From: Pseudomonas sp. SL4(2022)
Lineage (GTDB): Bacteria > Pseudomonadota > Gammaproteobacteria > Pseudomonadales > Pseudomonadaceae
Direction: 5' to 3'
Assembly: GCF_026625725.1 (NCBI RefSeq)
Contig: NZ_CP113060.1
Span: forward strand, 3,726,001 to 3,790,000
DNA length: 64,000 nt
Both the position numbers and the translations under genes were made by a program. The stretch's first letter is position 1, and the number at the start of each line of letters is the position of its first letter. The notes under the pieces are model-generated. The model was not told the DNA's origin. It saw only the letters and a program-made list of their open reading frames with translations, and made no database searches. Positions 16,663 to 24,682 of this stretch are shown in pieces.

Positions 16663-19377
16663 ATGGATGAAGTAGCGGATCCTGCCGCTGGGAGTCTCTT
16701 GCGTGCCAAGTTGATGCCACCTCAGGCATCAGCCGATTATCTGGTCAGACCGCAGCTTGATTCTGCCCTGCGTGCCAACCCCCATGCGCGCGTGTTGCTG
16801 TTGGCTGCCCCAGCAGGTTTTGGCAAAACCAGCGCACTGGTTGCATTGGCTCAGGCTCGGGCGCAGAGCGGTCAGGCTGTCGCCTGGCTGTCGCTAGGGC
16901 CCGGTGACGATGAGCCGTCACGTTTCCTGCTGCAGTTGATCGAAGCATTGACCGGCCTGCTGCCCGGATTGGGCAATGAGGCTCAGGCTTATCTGCAAAA
17001 CACCATGCGTGTGCCTGTTTCAGCTGTCATGGAAAGTCTGCTGGTGGATCTGGCGCAGTTGGAAACCCCGGTATTGCTGGTCCTTGACGATTTGCACCTG
17101 ATTCAGGACAGCGAGTTGCTGGGGGCCATCAACCGGTTGATCAAGTTTGCCCCTGAAGGTTTTACACTGGCGATCGGCAGTCGTTCGCAACCGGCGCTGA
17201 ACCTGGCCACTTTGCGTGCCAAGGGATTGCTGGTTGAAGTTGGTGAGCAGGAGTTACGCCTGAGCAAGGCGGAAACCCGTGAGTATCTGCAACGCTGCGG
17301 TCTGCAACTGGATGCTGTGGCGTTTTCCGCGCTGTACAGCCAGACCGAGGGATGGATGGTTGGGGTGCATTTGGCCAGCCTCTGGCTGCGCCATCAGCCC
17401 CAAGCGGCCACGCAAATTGCCGATATGGGCACCGATCAGGCCGCTGTTGGTGCATATCTGTTGCGTAGTGTGTTTGAACAATTGCCTGCCGATAAGCAGG
17501 AGCTGTTGCTTGCTTTGGGAATCGCTCAGCAGCTCAGCGGTGATTTGGCCAACGCCCTGACGGGGCGCCATGATGGTCAGTCGCTGCTTGAGGAGCTGGA
17601 AGCCATGCAGCTGTTTCTTCTACCGCTGGACCGTGAACGGCAGTGGTATCGCTTCCACAACCTGTTTGCCGAATTTCTGCGCGGTCGCCTGAAAGAGCGA
17701 GATCCTGAGCGTTTCAAACAGCTGCATTTCAATGCCAGTCTGTGGTTTACCAATCATCACATGCAGAACCTGGCTATCGAGCATGCCTGCCTGGCCGAAG
17801 ACCCGGAAATGCTTGCCGCGCTGGTCGATGGCTGTGGCCTTGAGCTGATCAATCGTGGTCAGCTCAACCTGATCTATAAATGGCGCCAGCATGTGCCAGA
17901 TGAGATTGCCGAGCGCTTTCCTGTGTTGGTGCTGGCGGATGTCTGGACGCGGGCTGCCGAATTGGGGCTGGCAGAAGCCAATCGTATGCTTGATGAGTTG
18001 CTTGAGCGTTGGGGGGAGGCCAAGGCCAATGGGCCGTTAAGCGACAAGCTACTGGCCACCCTGGCGATCAAGGCGGTGATTGCCTTGCAGAAGGATGATC
18101 TGCAGAGCTGCATTGCTCTGGCGCGTCGCGTCGAAGTTCAGCTCGGTCAGCACACGGCCTTCCTTGAAGTAGCCATGCTAATTGTCGGGGCTCTGGCGAA
18201 TGTCATGATCGGTCAGCCGGATCAGGCCAAGCGTATGCTGGCTCTGGCCCAGCAGCGCAATCACTTCCTTGAGGGGCGTTACCTGGACATGCAGTTGGCC
18301 AACGTCGAGGTGCTGCTGAGTCTGGAGCAGGGGCAGATTCGGCAGGCCGAACTGTTGTTTGCGCAGTTGCGTGCGCGTGTCATTCCTTGGTTTGCCGATC
18401 GCTCGCGGGCGCTGGCGTTACCGACCATTACCGAGGCACTGATCGCGTATAACCAGGGTCGCCTGGAAGGTATTGAAGAACGTCTGCGTTGGGCGCTGGC
18501 AACGGTCGATGTGATCAATCCGATTGATCTCTATGCTCAGGGCATGTTGTGCATGGCCCATGTCCAGCGCATGCAAGACACCCCCAAAGATGCCTACGCC
18601 AGTCTGGTGCTGATGCAGAATCTTGCTGCGCGTAATCAGTCCTGGCGTTTCTACGCCCAGGCAGTTGCCGATGAAGTGGCACAGATTCTTCAGGAGCCTG
18701 CCGCTGATCGATTGAAGCGCGCCGAGCAACGGCTCAAGACGGTTGATTGGAACAAACTCGCTGAGCATTACCAGCACATGCGTTTCAACCCGGTGTTGTG
18801 GGTGCGTGGGCTGACTCGGATTCGCCTGCAACAGGCGCGAGGTCACTTCAGTGAGGCCTTGCATGAAATCACGCAACTGCGCGCTATGTTGTTGGACAAC
18901 TGGCATGGTTTGCAGCGTCTGCGTCTCGACCTTTTGGCTGCGCTCAGTTACCAGCGACTGGGGTATCAGGAGCGCGCACAGAGTTTGTTGGTGCAGTGTC
19001 TCATCGGTGCCGAACGTGAAGGCGTGCGAAGCCTGTTTGTCGAAGAAGGTGAGGCCATTCGCTTAATGCTGCAGCAGTTGGAAGCTGCCGAGCGCCAGCC
19101 GGCGTTGCAAGGGTTTATTCGCGGTTTGCTGGCTGTTTGGCCGGGCAATGGCGCGCGGCAGTCACTTGAGGTGCTGGAGGAGGGGCTGACCGAACGTGAA
19201 CGGGAGGTGGTCTGCCTGGCCGCTCAGGGTATGTCCAATGATGAGATTGGCCAACAGCTTTGCCTGGCACTCGGTACGGTCAAATGGCACCTGCACAATA
19301 TTTACGAAAAGCTCAAGGTGCGTAACCGTACCCAAGCCATCCGTCGCGCCCGAGAACTGAGTCTTCTGGATCTATGA
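16663..19377 (+). CDS. MalT-like LuxR-family ATP-dependent regulator (first of a tandem pair)
   Basis: 904 residues. The N-terminal signal-transduction ATPase (STAND) has Walker A APAGFGKT near 49-56 and the Walker B-like VLLVLDDLHLI near 140. A long helical repeat middle follows, then a C-terminal LuxR/GerE helix-turn-helix (LTEREREVVCLAAQGMSNDE to VKWHLHNIYEKLKVRNRTQA). Such proteins switch on by ligand- and ATP-driven oligomerisation. Its TGA overlaps the ATG of the next regulator (ATGA), so the two are co-translated. Position suggests control of the downstream secretion-like cluster; the ligand is unknown. Confidence 0.88.
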   Translation: MDEVADPAAGSLLRAKLMPPQASADYLVRPQLDSALRANPHARVLLLAAPAGFGKTSALVALAQARAQSGQAVAWLSLGPGDDEPSRFLLQLIEALTGLLPGLGNEAQAYLQNTMRVPVSAVMESLLVDLAQLETPVLLVLDDLHLIQDSELLGAINRLIKFAPEGFTLAIGSRSQPALNLATLRAKGLLVEVGEQELRLSKAETREYLQRCGLQLDAVAFSALYSQTEGWMVGVHLASLWLRHQPQAATQIADMGTDQAAVGAYLLRSVFEQLPADKQELLLALGIAQQLSGDLANALTGRHDGQSLLEELEAMQLFLLPLDRERQWYRFHNLFAEFLRGRLKERDPERFKQLHFNASLWFTNHHMQNLAIEHACLAEDPEMLAALVDGCGLELINRGQLNLIYKWRQHVPDEIAERFPVLVLADVWTRAAELGLAEANRMLDELLERWGEAKANGPLSDKLLATLAIKAVIALQKDDLQSCIALARRVEVQLGQHTAFLEVAMLIVGALANVMIGQPDQAKRMLALAQQRNHFLEGRYLDMQLANVEVLLSLEQGQIRQAELLFAQLRARVIPWFADRSRALALPTITEALIAYNQGRLEGIEERLRWALATVDVINPIDLYAQGMLCMAHVQRMQDTPKDAYASLVLMQNLAARNQSWRFYAQAVADEVAQILQEPAADRLKRAEQRLKTVDWNKLAEHYQHMRFNPVLWVRGLTRIRLQQARGHFSEALHEITQLRAMLLDNWHGLQRLRLDLLAALSYQRLGYQERAQSLLVQCLIGAEREGVRSLFVEEGEAIRLMLQQLEAAERQPALQGFIRGLLAVWPGNGARQSLEVLEEGLTEREREVVCLAAQGMSNDEIGQQLCLALGTVKWHLHNIYEKLKVRNRTQAIRRARELSLLDL

Positions 19378-22097
19378 ACAGCCTATCTTCACCCCGTCAG
19401 GGCAAGTTGCCGTTACTGCGAACCAAATTGTTTCCCGCTGAGTCGGCTGGCCGGCCCTTGCTGGCGCGTGCGGCACTGTTGGACCGCCTGTTCAATGCGC
19501 GCCAGCAGCGTCTGATTTTATTGAGTGCCCCTGCTGGCTTTGGCAAGAGTACGGTGCTCGGCCAATTTCGCTTGCGGTTGCTGGAAACCGGGGCGCGTGT
19601 GGCTTGGCTGTCTTGCGATGAGGCCGACAGTGAGCCGCAACGTTTGCTGCATTACCTGATTGCTGCGATTCAGGAGCAACTGCCGGGATTCGGCGCCAGT
19701 ACTGCACGTTTACTGCGCGATGATCTGAGTGTGCCCAATGAGGTGCTGCTGGATTCATTCATTGCTGAGCTGAAGAAGGTTCAGGGTGATTTGTATCTGA
19801 TATTTGATGATTTTCACCGGGTAAGACATGTCGACCTGGGGCCGCTGGTTAATTACTTCGTGACTCAGGTACCGGGTAATGTACGAATGATCGGCAGCAC
19901 ACGGTACCAGCCGCGGTTTATGGACAATGTTCCTGCTAATGCACCCTGGGCTATGTGGGTACAAGCGGATGAGATGCGCCTGAGCCGTGTGGAAACGGAA
20001 GCCTATTTTCACGAACTCAAGCAATTACAGTTGAGTGATGCTGAGCTGGATCTGCTCTATCGACGTACCGAAGGCTGGATAACCGCGCTTCACTTGGTAG
20101 CGCTAGCACTTGCCCGTCAACCTGAGCGCAGCAGCTTTCTCAATAAGCTATCCGGTACGGAACGCAATATTGCTGACTATCTGGCTGAGGATGTACTGGA
20201 TCACCTGCCGCATGAGCAGCAGCTTTTTCTCGATCAGACGTCGGTGCTTGATGAGTTCAACGCCGAGCTGTGCAATGCCCTGACGGGGCGCAGTGATGGG
20301 GCCCAAATGCTGCGTCGCTTGCAAGCGGCACAGCTGTTCATCATTGCCCTGGATGAGCAGGGCGAGTGGTTTCGCTATCACCATTTATTTGCCGAATTTC
20401 TTCAAGGTCGCCTGAGTCGCAAGGGGGATCCCACCCATTTGCTGCATGCTGCGGCACGCTGGTGTGAAAGCCATGAGTTGGCCGATAAGTCAGTGAAATA
20501 TGCCCTGCGTGCACGTGACTACAACTTTGCAGCAGAACTGCTTGAACGGCAGGGCGCCAGCCTGATTGCCGGAAATCAAGTCTATGGCATTTTGGTTGTG
20601 CTCAAGGATGTACCTGCTGAGGTTATCCGCGAGCACCCGGTCTTTCAGATTTTCTATGCCTGGCAATTGGCGTTTGAGCAGAAATATGCAGAGGCTGAGG
20701 CGCTGATTGAAGAAGTCAGTACCCGGCTGATGCAAGGGCGTGGCAAGCCCATGCACTTTGGCCTGGCGGTTCTTTTGGCTATGGCTCAGGTGCTCAAGGC
20801 GCTGGTGCTGCTGTATCAGGACAAGCTTGAGGCCGCGTTGCGAGTGGCGCGTCATTGGCTGGCTCTGGTACCGGACAATCAGCCTATCTTCCGTGCCAGT
20901 CTCTCTTGCATCCAGGCCGCAGCCTATGCACTGCTCGGCGATTTTGGCGATGCGGCAAAGTCAATCGCGGTAGCCCGTGACAACCTGCAGCAAGCGGACA
21001 GCGAATACCTGCACGCCGTGGTCAGCCTTATTGAAGCGCTGATCTGTAAAGAAATGGGCCAGCCTGAACGCGGCCGTATCCTCGCCGAAAGTGCCCGCGT
21101 GCGGGTCGAACAAGTGTTTGGGCGACGCAGTCGTGTGGGCGGGCCTCTGGCACTGGCCTATGCCGACTTGCTCTACGAGCAGGATCGGCATGCTGCCATT
21201 CTGGCCGAGTTGCCGCTGGCCACAACCTGGCGTGATGTGGCAACACCGGTTGAACTAATCAGCCGCGGCAAGTTGGTCATGGCCAAGGCACGTTTCTTCG
21301 CAGGGGAAGGGGAGTCGGCCCTGGCCGAGCTGGATGAGTGGCTCGCGGGCTTGCATGGGCCTGGTTATGAGCGGGTTTATGCACTCAGCATGAGCTGTAA
21401 AGTGCAGTTTTTATTGTGGTTACGTCGGCCGAATGAGGCCGAACGCACCTGTTTGCAGTTGCAGCGTCATCTGGCTGTTTTGCCAGCGGGTCGCTATGCC
21501 GATGCAGATACAGTATTGGCGCTTTCAGAGGCGCGCTTGGCATTGACAGAACGCCGCGCCGATAAGGCGCAAACCGTGCTTGAGGCCTGCCTGGCCAAAC
21601 AGACGGCAGAGCATCAGCGCGACCGGCGCTTGCGTCTTGCCTTGTTACTTTCTGTGGCGTATTGGCGCAAAGGTAACAGCGATAAAGCCTTTGCCCTTTT
21701 CAAACAAACTCTGGAAGACGCTTGGGCAAGCGGATATCGGCGTATTTTCCTGGATGATGCCCTCTGGCTGTTACCACTCTGGGATGCCTGGCACGCGGTT
21801 GAAGCCAAGCGTGCTGCGGCCTGGCAGGGATTGGCCGAGCAACTACGGGAACAGTGCCGTCGCTTGTCTATAGACCTAGAAACATTTGATGAAAATCAAG
21901 ACGTTAGTCATCGCGAGCGAGAGATTTTGCGTTTTGTTGCAGCAGGTTTGTCGAACCGTGATATTGCTCAAGCGGTGCACTTATCCGAGGCCACGATCAA
22001 ATGGCATCTGCATAACCTGTTCGCCAAGCTTGGCGTACGCAGTCGCACTCAGGCTGTATTGAAGGGCAAGAGCCTGGGGTTATTGAGTGAGGCATAA
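19374..22097 (+). CDS. MalT-like LuxR-family ATP-dependent regulator (second of a tandem pair)
   Basis: 907 residues with the same layout as its neighbour: Walker A SAPAGFGKST near 53-62, Walker B-like LYLIFDDFHRV near 140, a helical repeat region, and a C-terminal LuxR domain (HREREILRFVAAGLSNRDIA, then IKWHLHNLFAKLGVRSRTQA). It is clearly a paralogue of the preceding protein but diverged throughout, so the duplication is old. Two co-translated STAND regulators could form hetero-oligomers; this is inference. The next gene, the small secreted protein, begins after a 244-base gap. Confidence 0.88.
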   Translation: MNSLSSPRQGKLPLLRTKLFPAESAGRPLLARAALLDRLFNARQQRLILLSAPAGFGKSTVLGQFRLRLLETGARVAWLSCDEADSEPQRLLHYLIAAIQEQLPGFGASTARLLRDDLSVPNEVLLDSFIAELKKVQGDLYLIFDDFHRVRHVDLGPLVNYFVTQVPGNVRMIGSTRYQPRFMDNVPANAPWAMWVQADEMRLSRVETEAYFHELKQLQLSDAELDLLYRRTEGWITALHLVALALARQPERSSFLNKLSGTERNIADYLAEDVLDHLPHEQQLFLDQTSVLDEFNAELCNALTGRSDGAQMLRRLQAAQLFIIALDEQGEWFRYHHLFAEFLQGRLSRKGDPTHLLHAAARWCESHELADKSVKYALRARDYNFAAELLERQGASLIAGNQVYGILVVLKDVPAEVIREHPVFQIFYAWQLAFEQKYAEAEALIEEVSTRLMQGRGKPMHFGLAVLLAMAQVLKALVLLYQDKLEAALRVARHWLALVPDNQPIFRASLSCIQAAAYALLGDFGDAAKSIAVARDNLQQADSEYLHAVVSLIEALICKEMGQPERGRILAESARVRVEQVFGRRSRVGGPLALAYADLLYEQDRHAAILAELPLATTWRDVATPVELISRGKLVMAKARFFAGEGESALAELDEWLAGLHGPGYERVYALSMSCKVQFLLWLRRPNEAERTCLQLQRHLAVLPAGRYADADTVLALSEARLALTERRADKAQTVLEACLAKQTAEHQRDRRLRLALLLSVAYWRKGNSDKAFALFKQTLEDAWASGYRRIFLDDALWLLPLWDAWHAVEAKRAAAWQGLAEQLREQCRRLSIDLETFDENQDVSHREREILRFVAAGLSNRDIAQAVHLSEATIKWHLHNLFAKLGVRSRTQAVLKGKSLGLLSEA

Positions 22098-22341
22098 GCC
22101 CAGTGCTGAAAAATAAGTGGGGTTAAGTGCTCCATCCCTTGGATGGGCTGGCAGTCAGGGCAGTCACCAGTAGCTTTGTCACTAGGACGAGAAGCATCGT
22201 GCTTCACGATTCCAAGCCTGGCACGAATAGGGAAGCAGTGTCAGACCTGGTAAGTGGCGTGAGCCGCTGAAGCTGAGCAGGACAGGAGTCCGGAGCAGCC
22301 TGCCGGGGACAACCCATTAGTGAACTGTGGAGACAATAACA
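22098..22341 (+). promoter_or_regulatory. Upstream region of the DUF6160-type gene with two hairpins and a direct repeat
   Basis: The gap holds two palindromes of identical design: CCATCC-CTT-GGATGG at 22132-22146 and ATCGTG-CTT-CACGAT at 22196-22210. Between them is an 8-base direct repeat GGCAGTCA at 22150-22157 and 22159-22166. This region is the likely control site for the cluster that follows, presumably bound by one or both MalT-like regulators. I could not place a promoter. Confidence 0.4.
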
Positions 22342-22770
22342 ATGAAAACCCTCAAGCAACTGGCTCTGGCCGCCGCTGTTCTGGCTGTTCCTTTCATGGC
22401 TCAAGCTGAGCTCAAAGCCATGGATGACAGCTCGCTGTCTTCCGTGACAGGTCAAGCTGGTATCAGCATTTCCGGTAACTTCAACGGCAGTATTGGCAAG
22501 ATCAGCTATATCGATGACGGTAACAGCCTGAACATGGAAACCGTCGCATTCAGCGGCTTTAACATTTCCGACTCTGCTCCTGTTCTGGTCGACGTAGTGA
22601 GCACTGACATCAACGGTACTGCTACTCAGCAACTGCAAATCAGCCTGCCAACCATCACTGGTGAGGTCAGCATTGGTGCAATCAAAATGGGCACCGGCGC
22701 TAGCATCGGTTCCCTCGCTATTAATGGCATGAACATGGCAGGTACCACTGTAAAAGTATGGGGCCACTAA
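22342..22770 (+). CDS. Small secreted DUF6160/FilA-like protein
   Basis: 142 residues from ATG at 22342 (GGAG about ten bases upstream; the GTG at 22327 would spoil the signal peptide). The signal peptide is cleaved after MAQA (residue 22). Just after it comes MDDSSLSSVTGQAGISI (27-43), the hallmark of DUF6160-type proteins that Acinetobacter annotation calls FilA. The rest is rich in Gly, Ser, Thr, Ile and Asn, with no cysteine and alternating hydrophobic/polar residues (ISISGNFNGSIGKISYI), as in beta-rich or fibre-forming proteins. It is followed by a strong hairpin, so it can be made in excess over the genes behind it. It is the probable exported substrate of the cluster; this is inference. 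Confidence 0.78.
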   Translation: MKTLKQLALAAAVLAVPFMAQAELKAMDDSSLSSVTGQAGISISGNFNGSIGKISYIDDGNSLNMETVAFSGFNISDSAPVLVDVVSTDINGTATQQLQISLPTITGEVSIGAIKMGTGASIGSLAINGMNMAGTTVKVWGH

Positions 22771-22795
22771 GTTCGCTTAGTTGCTGAGTGTGATG

Positions 22796-22832
22796 AAAAG
22801 TCTTACCGGTTTTGACCGGTAGGACTTTTCTC
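22796..22832 (+). terminator. Hairpin between the small secreted protein and the C39 peptidase genes
   Basis: A 15-bp stem with one G-U pair (AAAAGTCTTACCGGT at 22796-22810 with 22815-22829, loop TTTG) is followed by a short T-containing tract. It lies inside what looks like one operon, so it is likely a partial terminator or a processing/stability element that raises expression of the first gene over the rest. Confidence 0.7.
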
Positions 22833-22858
22833 TTGATGGGCGGGAGTGCAGTGGGCGG

Positions 22859-23620
22859 ATGATCGAAATTTTGCTAGGCAGTCTGATTGGCGTTTGGGGT
22901 TTCACCGAAGCCGTGGATACCAAGCCGCCAGCGCCAGGTACTGTATATATCAATCAACAGCTGTTGCCGGACGGTCCTTTGCGCGAGACGGTAACGCTTG
23001 AGCCGATGAGCCAACTGCAGTTTCGAAATGTAATCCGCCAGGCTTATGACTACAGCTGCGGTTCCGCAGCGTTGACCTCTCTACTTGACTATTTTCTTGG
23101 GCGCAACCTGCAAGAGCGCCAGGTCATGGAAGGTCTTTTGCAGTTTGGCGAGGCCGATAAAATCGTCGAGCGGCGTGGTTTTTCTCTGCTCGACATGAAA
23201 CGCTTTGTTACTGCGCTGGGTTATAAAAGTGGCGGTTTCCGTGCGGCATTCGCTGATCTTGATGGGCTGGAACATCCCGCTATCGTGCCGATTGAATATG
23301 CCGGTTTTAAGCATTTCGTGGTGGTACGTGACGTTTACAACGATCATGTATTTGTCGCTGATCCGGCACTTGGCAATATCAGTTTCACCCGTACCCGGTT
23401 CGAAGAAATCTGGGATCAAAATGTGGTGTTTGTGATTTTTCCGAATGGTAACGAACCACCTAATGCCCTTGCCTTGACTGAGCAAGACCTGCGCATCATT
23501 GATGATCGTACGGTTAGCTTGTTGGCATTTCGTGAGTTTCCACAGATGACCAAATTCACTGAAAACCAGGCCACCGAGCTTGGCTCTGGCGGCACTATTC
23601 AGTACATCCGACGTAAATAA
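22859..23620 (+). CDS. C39-family cysteine peptidase, FapD/FilB-like
   Basis: 253 residues. The papain-like C39 fold is shown by QAYDYSCGSAALTSLL, with the oxyanion Gln61 and nucleophile Cys67, then GFKHFVVVRD with His152, and VADPALGN with Asp168. There is no ABC transporter domain, unlike bacteriocin exporters; stand-alone C39 proteins of this size occur in the Fap amyloid operon (FapD) and the Acinetobacter fil cluster. The N-terminus (EILLGSLIGVWGF) is weakly hydrophobic and could be an export signal or anchor. It is expected to process or chaperone the exported partner protein. The start at 22859 follows a purine-rich GGGCGG. Confidence 0.83.
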   Translation: MIEILLGSLIGVWGFTEAVDTKPPAPGTVYINQQLLPDGPLRETVTLEPMSQLQFRNVIRQAYDYSCGSAALTSLLDYFLGRNLQERQVMEGLLQFGEADKIVERRGFSLLDMKRFVTALGYKSGGFRAAFADLDGLEHPAIVPIEYAGFKHFVVVRDVYNDHVFVADPALGNISFTRTRFEEIWDQNVVFVIFPNGNEPPNALALTEQDLRIIDDRTVSLLAFREFPQMTKFTENQATELGSGGTIQYIRRK

Positions 23621-23660
23621 AAAAACGCCCGGCATAACAATAATATTTGGGGGCTGTGCC

Positions 23661-24665
23661 ATGAGAGTTTTGTGTTGTGTATGGCTAGCCATACTGGCAA
23701 CTGCTGCCAGTTCAGCGGCATATGCTGAAACAGCGTCTGTCGATCAGGCGCGTGAAGCGTTGACCAAGCAGGAAGACGATGCCGATAGCGCGAAAGCGCT
23801 GGAAGAGGTGTTTCAGGCTGCGGAAAAAAGCTACACCTTGCTCAAAAAGGGTGAGCGCACATTGACCTATGGTTTCGACTATTCACTGGTTCGCGATACG
23901 GTGATTGAGACTGTTCGTACCGGAAATAATGTGTTCAGCGTTGTTGGGCAGAGTGAAGCCCAGCACACCTTTACCAACTCCTTCACCTTTGACTATGGCG
24001 TTTGGGACAACCTGACCTTCAGTGTGCGTCTGCCCATGGTGGCTAAATACGACACTGAACGTGATCTCAATGCCTACAGCCTGGGTGATATTTCTGCCAG
24101 TTTGCGCTGGCAACCCTGGACGTCATTACGGGGTAAACCGGTCACAACGCTTTATGCCACCTTGGGGCTTCCCACCGGGAATAGCCCGTATGACATCAAT
24201 ACAGACAGTGATCTATCAACGGGTGGTGGTGCCTATAGCCTTGGCCTTGGTGCAAACCTTTCCTATGTTATCGATCCCGTCGTGTTGTTTGGTTCGGTTG
24301 GTTATACCTACAACGTGCCAATCACCGGTATTGGTCAGGTGCGGGGCGGCCGTCTGCTCGAAGAGGTTGATCCGGGTTCCTCTTTCTCTCTGAGCATGGG
24401 CTTTGCCTATGCCTTGTCCTATGACGTGTCACTGGCTACGTCATACCAGATGTCGCATTCCCTCAAGCCGACATTCACCTTTGCGGATGGCGAAGCTGAG
24501 GGACGAGGGCAAACCAGTTCAGTCATGAACTTCTCGCTGGGCCTGCGAACTTCGCCGGAGCGAATCGTCAACGTCAGCGCCGGTTTCGGTATGACCGAGG
24601 ACTCGCCGGATGTGCTGTTGGGCATCTCCATGCCTTTGGACATCAAAGGCCTGAAGGCCCAATAA
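23661..24665 (+). CDS. Outer-membrane beta-barrel with N-terminal helical segment, FapF-like
   Basis: 334 residues from ATG at 23661 (TTGGGGG upstream). The signal peptide is cleaved after SAAYA (residue 22). Residues about 26-62 are a charged helix (DQAREALTKQEDDADSAKAL). From there on the sequence alternates as amphipathic beta strands with aromatic girdles (LTYGFDYSLV, FTFDYGVWDNLTFSVRLPM), ending in a strand. A short helix before a beta-barrel recalls FapF, the trimeric outer-membrane pore for amyloid subunits with an N-terminal coiled coil. It is likely the pore of the cluster, though it may be a general transporter-like barrel. The helix is shorter than in FapF. Confidence 0.75.
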   Translation: MRVLCCVWLAILATAASSAAYAETASVDQAREALTKQEDDADSAKALEEVFQAAEKSYTLLKKGERTLTYGFDYSLVRDTVIETVRTGNNVFSVVGQSEAQHTFTNSFTFDYGVWDNLTFSVRLPMVAKYDTERDLNAYSLGDISASLRWQPWTSLRGKPVTTLYATLGLPTGNSPYDINTDSDLSTGGGAYSLGLGANLSYVIDPVVLFGSVGYTYNVPITGIGQVRGGRLLEEVDPGSSFSLSMGFAYALSYDVSLATSYQMSHSLKPTFTFADGEAEGRGQTSSVMNFSLGLRTSPERIVNVSAGFGMTEDSPDVLLGISMPLDIKGLKAQ

Positions 24666-24682
24666 ACGCGAGCGAGAACGTC

